DNA of 64,000 nt from Colwellia sp. C1TZA3 (GTDB lineage Bacteria > Pseudomonadota > Gammaproteobacteria > Enterobacterales > Alteromonadaceae). Each line of letters starts with the position of its first letter. Positions within the stretch are counted from its first letter, which is position 1. Position numbers and translations under genes: made by a program. Below, piece by piece: positions 37,215 through 45,901 of the stretch. The DNA is taken from NCBI RefSeq assembly GCF_007954265.1, contig NZ_VOLS01000008.1:1-64000 (forward strand), read 5' to 3'. A model generated the notes under the pieces. The model made no database searches, had not been told where the DNA came from, and saw only the letters and a program-made list of their open reading frames with translations.

Positions 37215-39281
37215 ATGAAGAAAATAATAACAACTGCTGTTTGCAGCTCTTTACTATTCATTGCAGGTTGTAATGATAATACCAGCACAAAAACCGCGAC
37301 TGAAGCACAGGTTATGCAAAAAACGGCTTTGGCGTCAGGTATTGATAAAGCCAATATTGACTTGTCTGTTCGTCCACAAGACAACTTCTACCACTACGTT
37401 AATGGCGCATGGTTAAACGCTCACGAAATTCCTGGTGACAAAACCGCGATTGGCTCATTTTATGACTTACGTGATGAAGCTGATGACAACGTAAAAGCGA
37501 TTATCGAAGAATTAGCCGCAACTAAAAATCTAAAAATGGGCAGTGATGAGCAAAAAGTTGCTGACTTATTCCGTTCATTTATGGATCTGGATACTCGTAA
37601 CACCGCAGGCACCGCACCAGTACAAACAATATTTGACCACATTAATGGCTTGAAAGATAAAAATGAACTTGCCGCTTTCTTCGGTGAAAATCAAAAGATT
37701 GGTGTTGGTAGCCCACTGGCTTTTTATATTAGTGTTGATGCAAAAGACTCAACACGATATGCCACACATATATGGCAAAGTGGTTTAGGTTTACCGGACA
37801 GAGATTACTATTTTAATGAAGCCGAACGTTTTGCAGCATTACGTGCAGGTTATGTTACTCACATTGAAAACATATTCAATTTAGCCGGTTTAAAAGACGG
37901 TAAAGCCGCTGCTCAAACCATTATGGCACTTGAAACAAAGTTAGCCGGTTTTCATTGGACAAAAGTTGAATCTCGAGACAGTACTAAGCGTTATAACAAG
38001 TTTAATGTTGCCGATTTAAACACAGTAACAGATGCGTTCAATTGGACTGCCTACCTTGCAGCACAAGGCGTCGCCGCACAAAAAGATATCATTATTAACC
38101 AACCTTCATTTATTAAAGGTTTTGGTGCAATATTCGCCGCAACATCGTTAGCCGATTGGCAGACTTACTTAACTTTTCACACTCTGAGTAATTTTTCCAG
38201 TTCACTTACCGCCAAGTTAGATGATGAAAATTTCAACTTTTATTCCAAACAGTTAAGTGGTCGTGAGGAACAGCGCCCAATGTGGAAACGTGGCGTTGGC
38301 GTGGTTAATGCCAATTTAGGTGAAGTTATCGGTAAAGTTTATGTTGGCCGTCACTTTAAGCCTGAAGCTAAAACCCGTATGACAGAGCTGGTTGAAAATT
38401 TACGTGATGCTTACGGCGCTAGCATTAACGAACTAGACTGGATGTCAGAGGCGACTAAAACAGCAGCACATATAAAACTCGCCAGCTTTGACCCTAAAAT
38501 TGGTTACCCAGACAAATGGGAAGATTACACAGCATTAATCATTAAAAGTAACGATTTAGTGGGTAATAAAATGCGCTCTGGTGTGGTTGCTCACCAAAAA
38601 GAAGTCGCTAAACTTGGCGGCGCAATTGATCGACAAGAATGGGGCATGACACCTCAAACAGTGAATGCTTATTACAACCCAACTAAAAATGAAATTGTCT
38701 TTCCAGCGGCTATTCTACAACCACCATTTTTTGATTTAGCGGCAGACGATGCGGTAAACTACGGTGGCATTGGCGCCGTTATTGGTCATGAAATGGGCCA
38801 CGGCTTTGATGACCAAGGCAGTAAATACGATGCTGACGGTAACATGCGTAACTGGTGGACTGATGAAGATTTAGCGGCCTTTACAATGCGTGCTGATAAC
38901 TTAGTGGCACAGTATAGCGACTATGCGGTATTTGATGATTTAAACGTTAATGGCGAGCTAACCTTAGGCGAAAACATTGGTGATTTATCTGGCATTACTA
39001 TCGCTTATAAAGCTTATAAAGCGTCATTAAATGGTAAAGAAGCCCCAGTGATTGACGGCTTAACCGGCGACCAACGCTTCTTTATGGGCTTTGCACAAAT
39101 ATGGCGTGGAAAAATGGTTGAAAAATCATTAAGAAATCGCGTAGCGACAGACCCACATTCGCCAGGTGAGTTCCGTACGCTAGGTGCATTATCAAATATG
39201 CCTGAGTTTTATAGCGCCTTTGACGTTAAAGCAGGTGACGCTATGTATATCGCTCCTGAAAAGCGCGTTAAAATCTGGTAA
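37215..39281 (+). CDS. M13 family zinc metallopeptidase, lipoprotein (PepO/neprilysin type)
   Basis: Neprilysin-like endopeptidase acting on small peptides. Zinc site HEMGH at residues 525-529 and the third ligand in GENIGDLSG (E586); the substrate-binding NAYYNPTKNEIVFPA block and the C-terminal substrate pocket ...RVKIW are present. Length 688 is normal. The signal KKIITTAVCSSLLFIAGC ends in a lipobox, so the mature protein is lipid anchored. A strong terminator follows. It is the second lipoprotein peptidase of this window. Confidence 0.92.
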   Translation: MKKIITTAVCSSLLFIAGCNDNTSTKTATEAQVMQKTALASGIDKANIDLSVRPQDNFYHYVNGAWLNAHEIPGDKTAIGSFYDLRDEADDNVKAIIEELAATKNLKMGSDEQKVADLFRSFMDLDTRNTAGTAPVQTIFDHINGLKDKNELAAFFGENQKIGVGSPLAFYISVDAKDSTRYATHIWQSGLGLPDRDYYFNEAERFAALRAGYVTHIENIFNLAGLKDGKAAAQTIMALETKLAGFHWTKVESRDSTKRYNKFNVADLNTVTDAFNWTAYLAAQGVAAQKDIIINQPSFIKGFGAIFAATSLADWQTYLTFHTLSNFSSSLTAKLDDENFNFYSKQLSGREEQRPMWKRGVGVVNANLGEVIGKVYVGRHFKPEAKTRMTELVENLRDAYGASINELDWMSEATKTAAHIKLASFDPKIGYPDKWEDYTALIIKSNDLVGNKMRSGVVAHQKEVAKLGGAIDRQEWGMTPQTVNAYYNPTKNEIVFPAAILQPPFFDLAADDAVNYGGIGAVIGHEMGHGFDDQGSKYDADGNMRNWWTDEDLAAFTMRADNLVAQYSDYAVFDDLNVNGELTLGENIGDLSGITIAYKAYKASLNGKEAPVIDGLTGDQRFFMGFAQIWRGKMVEKSLRNRVATDPHSPGEFRTLGALSNMPEFYSAFDVKAGDAMYIAPEKRVKIW

Positions 39282-39351
39282 TATTGGCTTTATTGATGAC
39301 ATAAGAAAAGTTACTTTATGTCTCATTAACCGGTAAAAAAAGTGTCAAAAT

Positions 39352-39379
39352 AAAAAAAGGAGCATTAGCTCCTTTTTTT
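39352..39379 (+). terminator. Rho-independent terminator after the M13 peptidase
   Basis: AAAAAAAGGAGC, loop ATTA, GCTCCTTTTTTT: a 12-bp stem with a T run, about 70 bases after the stop codon. Confidence 0.92.
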
Positions 39380-39391
39380 ACGCCGCGTCTA

Positions 39392-39550
39392 ATACCAATC
39401 CCATTAAGTTATTGCTCACTTGTACTAGTTAAAATAGCTCAAGGCTGTGTTGCTCTCAATCCCAATAGCCAGCTATTGCTCAATCGAGCGCCTTACCTTA
39501 AGTCATTTTTCCTGCGCACAACAAGATCACAAATTTAATGGAACTGGTAT
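39392..39550 (-). repeat. MITE family A, reversed, first of a tandem pair
   Basis: Full 159-bp copy beginning 12 bases after the terminator of the M13 gene. One base separates it from the next copy in the same orientation. Confidence 0.95.
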
Positions 39551-39551
39551 A

Positions 39552-39710
39552 ATACCAATTACATTAAGTTATTGCTCACTTGTACTGGTTAAAATAGCTC
39601 AAGGCTGTGTTGCTCTCAATCCCAATAGCCAGCTATTGCTCAATCGAGCGCCTTACCTTGAGTTATTTTTCCTGCGCACAACAAGATCACAAACTTAATG
39701 GAACTGATAT
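39552..39710 (-). repeat. MITE family A, reversed, second of a tandem pair
   Basis: Full 159-bp copy with slightly changed ends (ATACCAATTACATTAAGTT and GAACTGATAT). The two copies differ at several bases, so this is not a fresh duplication. It ends about 100 bases before the cobalamin riboswitch. Confidence 0.95.
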
Positions 39711-39814
39711 AAGCTGTCAAATGACGGTTTTTATTGTAAAGCAGCAGGCTAAGCCGTAGAATATTTTGCTTAATAACCGATACCTTTAGCCATACACTTT
39801 ATTTTAGCCACACG

Positions 39815-39975
39815 CTTTATTATTGTCTTGGCTAATTGATAGGGAACACGGTTAAATTCCGTGACTGTACCCGCAACTGTAAATAGCTTTTAATAAAAAG
39901 TTATAAGCCAGGACACCTAGTATCAACCTATTGTACCAAGCTAATCATGTTAACACCGTGCGGGAATACACGTAA
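39815..39975 (+). promoter_or_regulatory. Cobalamin (B12) riboswitch
   Basis: The conserved core is clear: AGGGAACACGG and AATTCCGTGACTGTACCCGC from 39841, GCAACTGTAAA, and the B12 box GCCAGGACACC at 39906-39916. Adenosylcobalamin binding normally shuts off expression. It lies about 170-225 bases before the first gene of the cobalamin uptake run. Outer boundaries and the expression platform are approximate. Confidence 0.93.
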
Positions 39976-40140
39976 GTTTCACTGTCTTTAAGACCTTCGT
40001 ATCCTATTTTTTGCGCTGTAGTTAGTTTTATTATTCAACATAAGCTTTTGAATTAACCTCTAGGCCGCTATGAAAATATACTCCTTAGTTACTATCCAAC
40101 AGATACCAGACCTGATAAGCACTAAGCTAGGCTGGCTTTA

Positions 40141-41010
40141 ATGGCAACATTACTCAGTGTTGAGTCAGTATCTTGGGCTGTTGATAAACAAAGTATTCTC
40201 AATAATATTTCATTTGATGTTGCCCGCGGCGATATTATTGGCATTATCGGGCCTAATGGTGCCGGTAAAACCTCACTGCTTAAGTGCTTACTAAACCAAT
40301 ACAAAAATTGGCAAGGCTGCATTAAGCTAAAAAATAAAAAAATCAGCCACTACAAACCACATGAATTAGCACAAACATTTGCTTTAGTGGTACAAAACGC
40401 CCCCCCGATATTCGATTTAAACGTTTATGATGTCGTAAGAATGGGCTTACTGCCCTATAAAAGCCTCTTTGCTCGTGATAACGACGTAGATAAAAAAGAT
40501 ATTATGCTCGCGTTAGAAAAAGTGGGTTTAGCCAGCAGCCAAGCAAAATTTTTTAACACCTTATCTGGTGGCGAACAACAACGGGTATTAATTGCTAAAG
40601 CCCTAGTACAAAAAGCAAAAATCTTGGTATTAGATGAACCCACTAATCACTTAGATATTTTCTATCAACATCAAATATTACAACTGGTTAAAGCGTTAAA
40701 TATTACCGTTATTATGACCATACATGATCTCAATCTAGCCGCACATTACTGTAATCGTTTGCTGCTATTAGATAAAGGCAACTTAGTCAGCGACAATAGT
40801 GTTGATCAAGTGCTAAAGCCTGAGCTGTTAACAAAAGTTTTTGGTTTACCCTGTTATCGAGATGACGCACAACATTGTGGCGTACCTAGAGTTTATTTCT
40901 ATCCCGCGGCTGATACTGTCATGGCTCATCAATCGGCTATTAAACCAACAGAGTCCAATCGAGCGACTGCTTCAACTGTGTCAAAGCATAATAAAGGTCA
41001 ACACTCGTGA
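40141..41010 (+). CDS. btuD: Cobalamin/corrinoid ABC transporter ATPase (BtuD type)
   Basis: ATPase of a FecCD-type importer. Walker A GPNGAGKTS (residues 38-46), signature LSGGEQQRVLIAKA (about 141-154) and Walker B ILVLDEPTNHLD (about 160-171) are present. The last 40 residues are a polar tail beyond the ABC domain. The riboswitch upstream and the cobO and btuF genes downstream identify the substrate as a corrinoid. Its stop overlaps the GTG start of the permease (GTGA). Confidence 0.88.
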   Translation: MATLLSVESVSWAVDKQSILNNISFDVARGDIIGIIGPNGAGKTSLLKCLLNQYKNWQGCIKLKNKKISHYKPHELAQTFALVVQNAPPIFDLNVYDVVRMGLLPYKSLFARDNDVDKKDIMLALEKVGLASSQAKFFNTLSGGEQQRVLIAKALVQKAKILVLDEPTNHLDIFYQHQILQLVKALNITVIMTIHDLNLAAHYCNRLLLLDKGNLVSDNSVDQVLKPELLTKVFGLPCYRDDAQHCGVPRVYFYPAADTVMAHQSAIKPTESNRATASTVSKHNKGQHS

Positions 41011-42014
41011 GTGTTGTTGGCGGCAGCAAAGGTAGACGTTTCTGGGTATTTTCAGGCCTAATTGCTTTTACCTTGTTCTCGATTGTGATGTCGATAACCT
41101 TTGGGCCGGCGACTATTACTAGCCTAGATATATTTCAATGTGTGGTTAATCAATGCGCCACCACTATGCACGACATGGTGATTTGGCAAATACGTATTCC
41201 ACGTGTTTTGGTTGGTTTAGTCGCCGGCATGGGTTTAGCTTGTGCAGGGGCAATACTGCAAAATGTAACTCGTAACCCACTCGCCGACCCCTATTTATTT
41301 GGTATTATTTCTGGCGCAGGTTTAGGCGCTACCATCGCCACTTTAGTGCTTAATGGTCAACAAGCGCTAGCTTTGCCATTGGCGGCGTTTCTTGGCGCAT
41401 TATTTTCTGTGGTCATTGTCTTTGGTATCGCGACCTTACTGCGTAATATGAACCATTTATTATTAACCGGCATTGCGGTGTCGTTTATGCTTGGCTCTAT
41501 TAGCCACTTTATTCTTTACCTGGGTGACCCTTTTGCTACCAGCCGAGTTATTTTTTGGTTAATGGGCAGTTTAACCCGCGTTGAAATGTTCCATTTTTAT
41601 TTGATCAGTGCCATGGTATTACTTACTTTATTGACTATTTTTGCCTTACATCGACAAATAGATGCACTATTACTGGGCGATGAAAGTGCCGCAAGCCTTG
41701 GCGTTAACGTTAACAAACTGCGTTTAATTCTATTAGCTTTATGTGCAGCAGTGACCGCCGCCATTGTGGCTTATTGTGGTGGTATTGGTTTTGTTGGCCT
41801 GATGATCCCACATATTGTTAGGCAACTGGTTGGCGTTACCACCATGCCGTTAATTATTGGCTCAGCGTTAGTCGGCGGATGCTTTTTAGTTTGGGTTGAT
41901 GTTGCCGCGCGCAGTTTGCTGAGTAATGTCGAAATTCCCATTGGTATCATTACTTCAGCCATTGGCAGTATTTTCTTTTTAGCGATCATGTATCGCACAC
42001 GCAAAACAGGATAA
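41007..42014 (+). CDS. btuC: Cobalamin/corrinoid ABC transporter permease (BtuC type)
   Basis: FecCD-family permease of 335 residues with about ten membrane segments. Conserved blocks are IWQIRIPRVLVGLVAGMGLACAGAILQNVTRNPLADPYLFGI, GGIGFVGLMIPHIVRQLVG and the C-terminal FLAIMYRTRKTG. It starts with GTG overlapping the ATPase gene. With btuD and btuF it forms a complete inner-membrane B12 importer. Confidence 0.9.
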   Translation: MSVVGGSKGRRFWVFSGLIAFTLFSIVMSITFGPATITSLDIFQCVVNQCATTMHDMVIWQIRIPRVLVGLVAGMGLACAGAILQNVTRNPLADPYLFGIISGAGLGATIATLVLNGQQALALPLAAFLGALFSVVIVFGIATLLRNMNHLLLTGIAVSFMLGSISHFILYLGDPFATSRVIFWLMGSLTRVEMFHFYLISAMVLLTLLTIFALHRQIDALLLGDESAASLGVNVNKLRLILLALCAAVTAAIVAYCGGIGFVGLMIPHIVRQLVGVTTMPLIIGSALVGGCFLVWVDVAARSLLSNVEIPIGIITSAIGSIFFLAIMYRTRKTG

Positions 42015-42019
42015 ATCAC

Positions 42020-42625
42020 ATGACAACAGATATAGATAAAACTCAAAAACATCAAGCACGTATGCAACGTATTAAGGAAAAAGTTGATGCCCGCATTGAT
42101 TCCGCTCAAGAAGAACGCGGTTTACTTATTGTCATCACAGGTAATGGCAAAGGTAAATCAACATCAGGCTTTGGCACGCTAGCCCGCGCGGTTGGACATG
42201 GCTACAAAGCGGCGGCATTGCAATTTATTAAAGGTGATTGGGCCTGTGGTGAGCGTAATTTATTAGAAAACAATGGCGTCGAGTTTCATGTGATGGCGAC
42301 CGGCTTTACTTGGGACACTCAAGACAAATCCAAAGATATTGCCGCTGCCGTTAGAGTATGGGCGGAAGCAAAACGCTTACTAAAAGATGAAAGTGTCGAC
42401 GTAGTTTTACTTGATGAGTTAACCTACATGTTGTCATACAAGTATTTAGATTTAGACGAAGTTATTGAAGCTATCGTTAATCGCCCCGCTAAACAACATG
42501 TCATTATCACTGGCCGTGCATGTCATCGCAGTATCATTGAACTTGCCGATACTGTCAGTGAAGTTCAACCACTTAAGCATGCCTTTGATAATGGCATAAA
42601 AGCACAAAAAGGTATTGATTGGTAG
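42020..42625 (+). CDS. cobO: Cob(I)yrinic acid a,c-diamide adenosyltransferase (CobO/BtuR)
   Basis: Transfers the adenosyl group of ATP to cobalamin, giving the coenzyme form sensed by the riboswitch. P-loop GNGKGKST at residues 41-48, then QFIKGDWACGE, VDVVLLDELTYML and HVIITGRACH, all characteristic of the CobA/BtuR type. Length 201. AGGA nine bases before the ATG. Its place within the uptake run means imported corrinoid is adenosylated at once. Confidence 0.93.
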   Translation: MTTDIDKTQKHQARMQRIKEKVDARIDSAQEERGLLIVITGNGKGKSTSGFGTLARAVGHGYKAAALQFIKGDWACGERNLLENNGVEFHVMATGFTWDTQDKSKDIAAAVRVWAEAKRLLKDESVDVVLLDELTYMLSYKYLDLDEVIEAIVNRPAKQHVIITGRACHRSIIELADTVSEVQPLKHAFDNGIKAQKGIDW

Positions 42626-42662
42626 CCAATATTGCTGTCATAAAACACAAAATGGAATAGTC

Positions 42663-43556
42663 ATGAAAGTCAGCCACTACATAGGGATTATATTACTGGG
42701 CTTTGCTTATATTGCGAATGCACAAGCCACAAGTAAAAGCGTTGATCATGCCGCGGTTATTGATGCGCCTAAACCACGCATCATTGCATTATCACCACAC
42801 ATTGTTGAGATGTTGTTTGATATTGGCGCCGGTGACCAAATCATTGCTACCACTGATCACGCTGATTATCCGCTAGCGGCAGAGAAAATACCAAGAATTG
42901 GCAGCTCTTTACGTATTCAATTAGAGCGGGTCATTGAATTACAGCCAGACTTAGTTATCGCTTGGAAGAGTGGTAACCCAAGTGATGATTTAGCTCGTAT
43001 TAAGCAGCTAGGCTTTCGTGTGGTTTACTCGCAGCCCAATAGCTTTGAAGATGTCGCTAAAGAGTTGCGCTGGTTCGGTAAACTGTCAGGTCACAGCGCA
43101 CAAGCTGAACGTGTTGCGGCTAAGTTTCTAGCCGATTTAGCCAATATCAAAAAGCAGTATGGTCATAAAAAACCACTAACCGGTTTTTATGAGGTGTGGT
43201 CTAGGCCATTGACCACCATTGCCAAAGGGAGTTGGCCGCAACAATTTTTAGACGCTTGCAGTATTAGTAATCCATTTGTCGCCGCAAAAGCCCAATATCC
43301 ACAAGTAAATATTGAGCAAATACTGCAAAAGAATGTTGATGTTATTATTCAACCATTATCAAAAAAGCAAGCAGGTAACGATAGTTATAACTGGCAGAAG
43401 TGGCCGATATTGTCGGCAATTAAACATCAACAAATAATCATCCTTGATGCGGATATTGTGCATCGCATGACCACGCGCAGTTTACGCGCCCTAACCGATT
43501 TATGTCAGCAAGCAGACAAAAGCCGTGAGTACTATCAACGCATGACAAGTGAGTAG
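42663..43556 (+). CDS. btuF: Cobalamin-binding periplasmic protein (BtuF type)
   Basis: Substrate-binding protein of the BtuCDF importer, 297 residues. A signal peptide (HYIGIILLGFAYIANAQA) is followed by the class-III binding-protein fold: PRIIALSPHIVEMLFDIGAGDQIIATTDHADYP, GSSLRIQLERVIELQPDLVIAW, then a helix and a second lobe. I start it at the ATG at 42663, which begins the signal; the frame also opens 16 codons earlier inside cobO. No btuB receptor gene is in the run. Confidence 0.88.
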   Translation: MKVSHYIGIILLGFAYIANAQATSKSVDHAAVIDAPKPRIIALSPHIVEMLFDIGAGDQIIATTDHADYPLAAEKIPRIGSSLRIQLERVIELQPDLVIAWKSGNPSDDLARIKQLGFRVVYSQPNSFEDVAKELRWFGKLSGHSAQAERVAAKFLADLANIKKQYGHKKPLTGFYEVWSRPLTTIAKGSWPQQFLDACSISNPFVAAKAQYPQVNIEQILQKNVDVIIQPLSKKQAGNDSYNWQKWPILSAIKHQQIIILDADIVHRMTTRSLRALTDLCQQADKSREYYQRMTSE

Positions 43557-43681
43557 TATCTACTTATTCAAGATACTGAATGACGATACTGAGTAAACTG
43601 ACGTTATTAAACGCGCTTAAAAACAGCTGTTCTTGCGGACGTGTTGCAAGCATCTTAATAAATTACATGCTATTATTCTAT

Positions 43682-43724
43682 TTTGTTATCTGTCTTTTTT
43701 TAAAATAAAAAGATAGATAACAAA
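43682..43724. repeat. 18-bp near-perfect inverted repeat
   Basis: TTTGTTATCTGTCTTTTT, seven-base loop, then a complement with one G-T wobble. It lies between the btu operon and the DUF2897 gene. It may end the btu transcript or shape the DUF2897 leader; it is too AT-rich for a classic terminator. Confidence 0.75.
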
Positions 43725-43765
43725 CAAGTTTCTTACCGATAAAATTTATTTAAAAGGATATAAAT

Positions 43766-43933
43766 ATGACTTTTACCAACATTTTAATTCTTGTTGTTGC
43801 TGTTGGCTCTGTTATCGCCGGTATCTTATTGATCAAGCAATCAGCCCGTAAATTTGAGCTATCAGACGAACAACAAAACAAAGTAGACAGCCGAAAAGCA
43901 GAACAACTCAAAAAAGATCAAGAGCAAGAATAA
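43766..43933 (+). CDS. DUF2897 family small membrane protein
   Basis: 55-residue protein: short polar start, one membrane helix (NILILVVAVGSVIAGILLI), then a charged tail rich in Lys, Gln and Glu. The pattern matches the DUF2897 family of Alteromonadales, function unknown. AAGGA eight bases before the ATG is a good ribosome site. Flanked by the 18-bp inverted repeat upstream. It is too short for most gene-calling cut-offs. Confidence 0.75.
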   Translation: MTFTNILILVVAVGSVIAGILLIKQSARKFELSDEQQNKVDSRKAEQLKKDQEQE

Positions 43934-44054
43934 CCACTTAGTTTATATCGCAGGTGCTTAACCTTAATAGCGCTTAAATTTAATAGATATTAATTTTTAT
44001 GGCTACTAGTTTTGAAAGTACTTAGCCTTACAAAGACTTAACTCTACTAAATAA

Positions 44055-44333
44055 TTAGTTTCTATAAATGGTTTGAATAAGGTGATAGCCAAATTTTGTT
44101 TTAATTGGGCCATGTACAGTTAATATCGATTTTTTAAAAACCACATCATCAAACGCTTTTACCATTTGGCCAGCTTTAAACTCGCCTAAATCTCCACCTT
44201 TTTTCCCTGACGGGCAAGTTGATTTTTTCTTAGCTAACTGTCCAAAATCAGCCCCTTTGGCAATTTTAGCCTTTAATTCTTGCGCAAGTTCTTCGCTTTT
44301 AACTAAAATATGACGGGCACATGCAGCGGCCAC
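44055..44333 (-). CDS. ppiC: Peptidyl-prolyl isomerase C, parvulin type
   Basis: Single parvulin domain of 92 residues, cytoplasmic. [46 protein letters not shown] and [14 protein letters not shown] follow E. coli PpiC closely along the full length. I choose the GTG at 44333: GGAG lies six bases upstream and the N-terminus then lines up with PpiC. A TTG four codons earlier would overlap that ribosome site. Confidence 0.92.
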   Translation of the reverse strand: MAAACARHILVKSEELAQELKAKIAKGADFGQLAKKKSTCPSGKKGGDLGEFKAGQMVKAFDDVVFKKSILTVHGPIKTKFGYHLIQTIYRN

Positions 44334-44525
44334 ATTATTCTCCAATTCATGATTAATAACACCATTATAACTAATTATAACCAGAGCAAAGTAAATACTT
44401 TCAATTAAACCAGTAGCCTCATTGAGCCATACTTATAACCGCTCATAGATATAAGACCAGTTTTTTCTTTACTTGTTAGCATAACAACTTAAAATCACGC
44501 TATATTTTCCTTAGTTGTTTCCCCC

Positions 44526-45128
44526 ATGAGTTCAATACAGCATTTATTTGACAATAATCAGCAATGGGCTGACAAGATAAAGCAAGAAGATCCTAATTTT
44601 TTTAAGCATTTATCAGAACAACAAAACCCTGAATATTTATGGATAGGCTGCTCAGACTCTCGAGTACCGGCCAATGAATTACTGGGTATGCAACCAGGTG
44701 AAGTTTTTGTGCACCGCAATATTGCTAATCAAGTTATCCACACTGACCTTAATTGCCTTTCTGTCATTCAGTTCGCGGTTGATGTTTTAAAAATAAAACA
44801 CATTATTGTCTGTGGTCATTATGGCTGTGGCGGCGTTATTGCTTCTGTAGACAATCAAAGCCATGGCTTAATTGATAATTGGTTACATCACATTAAAGAT
44901 GTTTATCGCTTTCATAAAGCACGTTTAGATGCTGTTGAAAATAAAACTGAACGGTTAAAACTGCTCTGTGAATTAAATGTGATAGAACAGGTGGCCAATG
45001 TTTGTAATACAACTATCTTAAAAAAAGCCTGGGATATAAAGCAAGATGTTACCGTGCATGGCTTTGTTTATAATTTGCATGACGGTATTTTAAAAGATTT
45101 ACAGGTCTCGGTTGATAGCAATAAATAA
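44526..45128 (+). CDS. can: Beta-class carbonic anhydrase
   Basis: Interconverts carbon dioxide and bicarbonate in the cytoplasm. Zinc ligands C42, H98 and C101, and the Asp44/Arg46 dyad in CSDSRVPANELLG, sit at the same positions as in E. coli Can. Length 200 is slightly short of E. coli Can (220). Ribosome site is weak. Divergent from ppiC. Confidence 0.94.
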   Translation: MSSIQHLFDNNQQWADKIKQEDPNFFKHLSEQQNPEYLWIGCSDSRVPANELLGMQPGEVFVHRNIANQVIHTDLNCLSVIQFAVDVLKIKHIIVCGHYGCGGVIASVDNQSHGLIDNWLHHIKDVYRFHKARLDAVENKTERLKLLCELNVIEQVANVCNTTILKKAWDIKQDVTVHGFVYNLHDGILKDLQVSVDSNK

Positions 45129-45227
45129 TCGTACTTAACACTTGCCTTGTAACAAACTTTGCTACAGGGCAATGGTACACTCACCTTATACAATAGTGCA
45201 CTTTGCACCACTAACACCGCAAATATT

Positions 45228-45875
45228 ATGAACAAAATATTTATTATTGGTTTACCTAGAACAGGCACTACCAGCATTTGCGCCGCTATGCTTGAGTTAG
45301 ATTTTCGAGTAGCTCATACCGCTTATACCGAACGCACATTCTATGAAGCACAAGTGCTCGCCGACACACCAATATTTTGTGATTATCCAGATTTAGATAG
45401 AGCTTATCCTGGTGCCAAGTTTATCTACTTAGCACGTGCTATGGATAAATGGCTGCCTTCAATCCAGAAATTACTCGCGCGTATGCATACCAACCTTATC
45501 CGTGATGATGGTGGCTTTAACCCAATAATTAAACGTTGTTATCAAGCAATATTTGCGCCCTACAATCTAGATAATATCAACGACATTGAGTTTTTAGCAC
45601 AATGCTACCAACAACATCAAAGCCAAGTTTATCAGTACTTTAAAGGCCGAGAAGATGACTTTTTATCTATAGACATTAGTGACAGCAAAAGCTATAAACA
45701 GCTGTTGAACTTTTTAGAGTTAACTATAGATATTAATGACCATGAAGCACTTGGGGTAGGTTTTGAAAAACTTAATGTCGGCAGTAAGATCACCGCTTGG
45801 AAAGACATAAAAAACACCTTAAAAGTCGACTCTACCAATAAAGGTAGAGTCACTAAACTGCCCTATTTAAAATAA
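45228..45875 (+). CDS. Sulfotransferase-like P-loop protein
   Basis: 215 residues opening with IFIIGLPRTGTTSICAAM (residues 4-21), the PAPS-binding loop of sulfotransferase-like proteins. A YPGAKFIYLARAMDKW block fits the second, 3'-phosphate-binding region, with Ala where Arg is common. Substrate unknown. I start at the ATG at 45228, which places the P-loop near the N-terminus as usual; the frame extends 23 codons upstream without support. No ribosome site is clear. Confidence 0.7.
   Translation: MNKIFIIGLPRTGTTSICAAMLELDFRVAHTAYTERTFYEAQVLADTPIFCDYPDLDRAYPGAKFIYLARAMDKWLPSIQKLLARMHTNLIRDDGGFNPIIKRCYQAIFAPYNLDNINDIEFLAQCYQQHQSQVYQYFKGREDDFLSIDISDSKSYKQLLNFLELTIDINDHEALGVGFEKLNVGSKITAWKDIKNTLKVDSTNKGRVTKLPYLK
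45828..45851 (-). terminator. 9-bp inverted repeat at the convergent gene ends
   Basis: GACTCTACC, six-base loop, GGTAGAGTC lies inside the last codons of the sulfotransferase-like gene. Read on the minus strand it is followed by GACTTTT, so it could end the arsJ transcript. Confidence 0.45.
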
Positions 45876-45901
45876 ACACCGTCAACTACCGATTATTTCG
45901 C

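Noticed and set aside
39392-39710. Closely spaced repeats that might suggest a CRISPR array
   Set aside because: The two units are 159-bp MITEs with one base between them; there are no unique spacers or cas genes.
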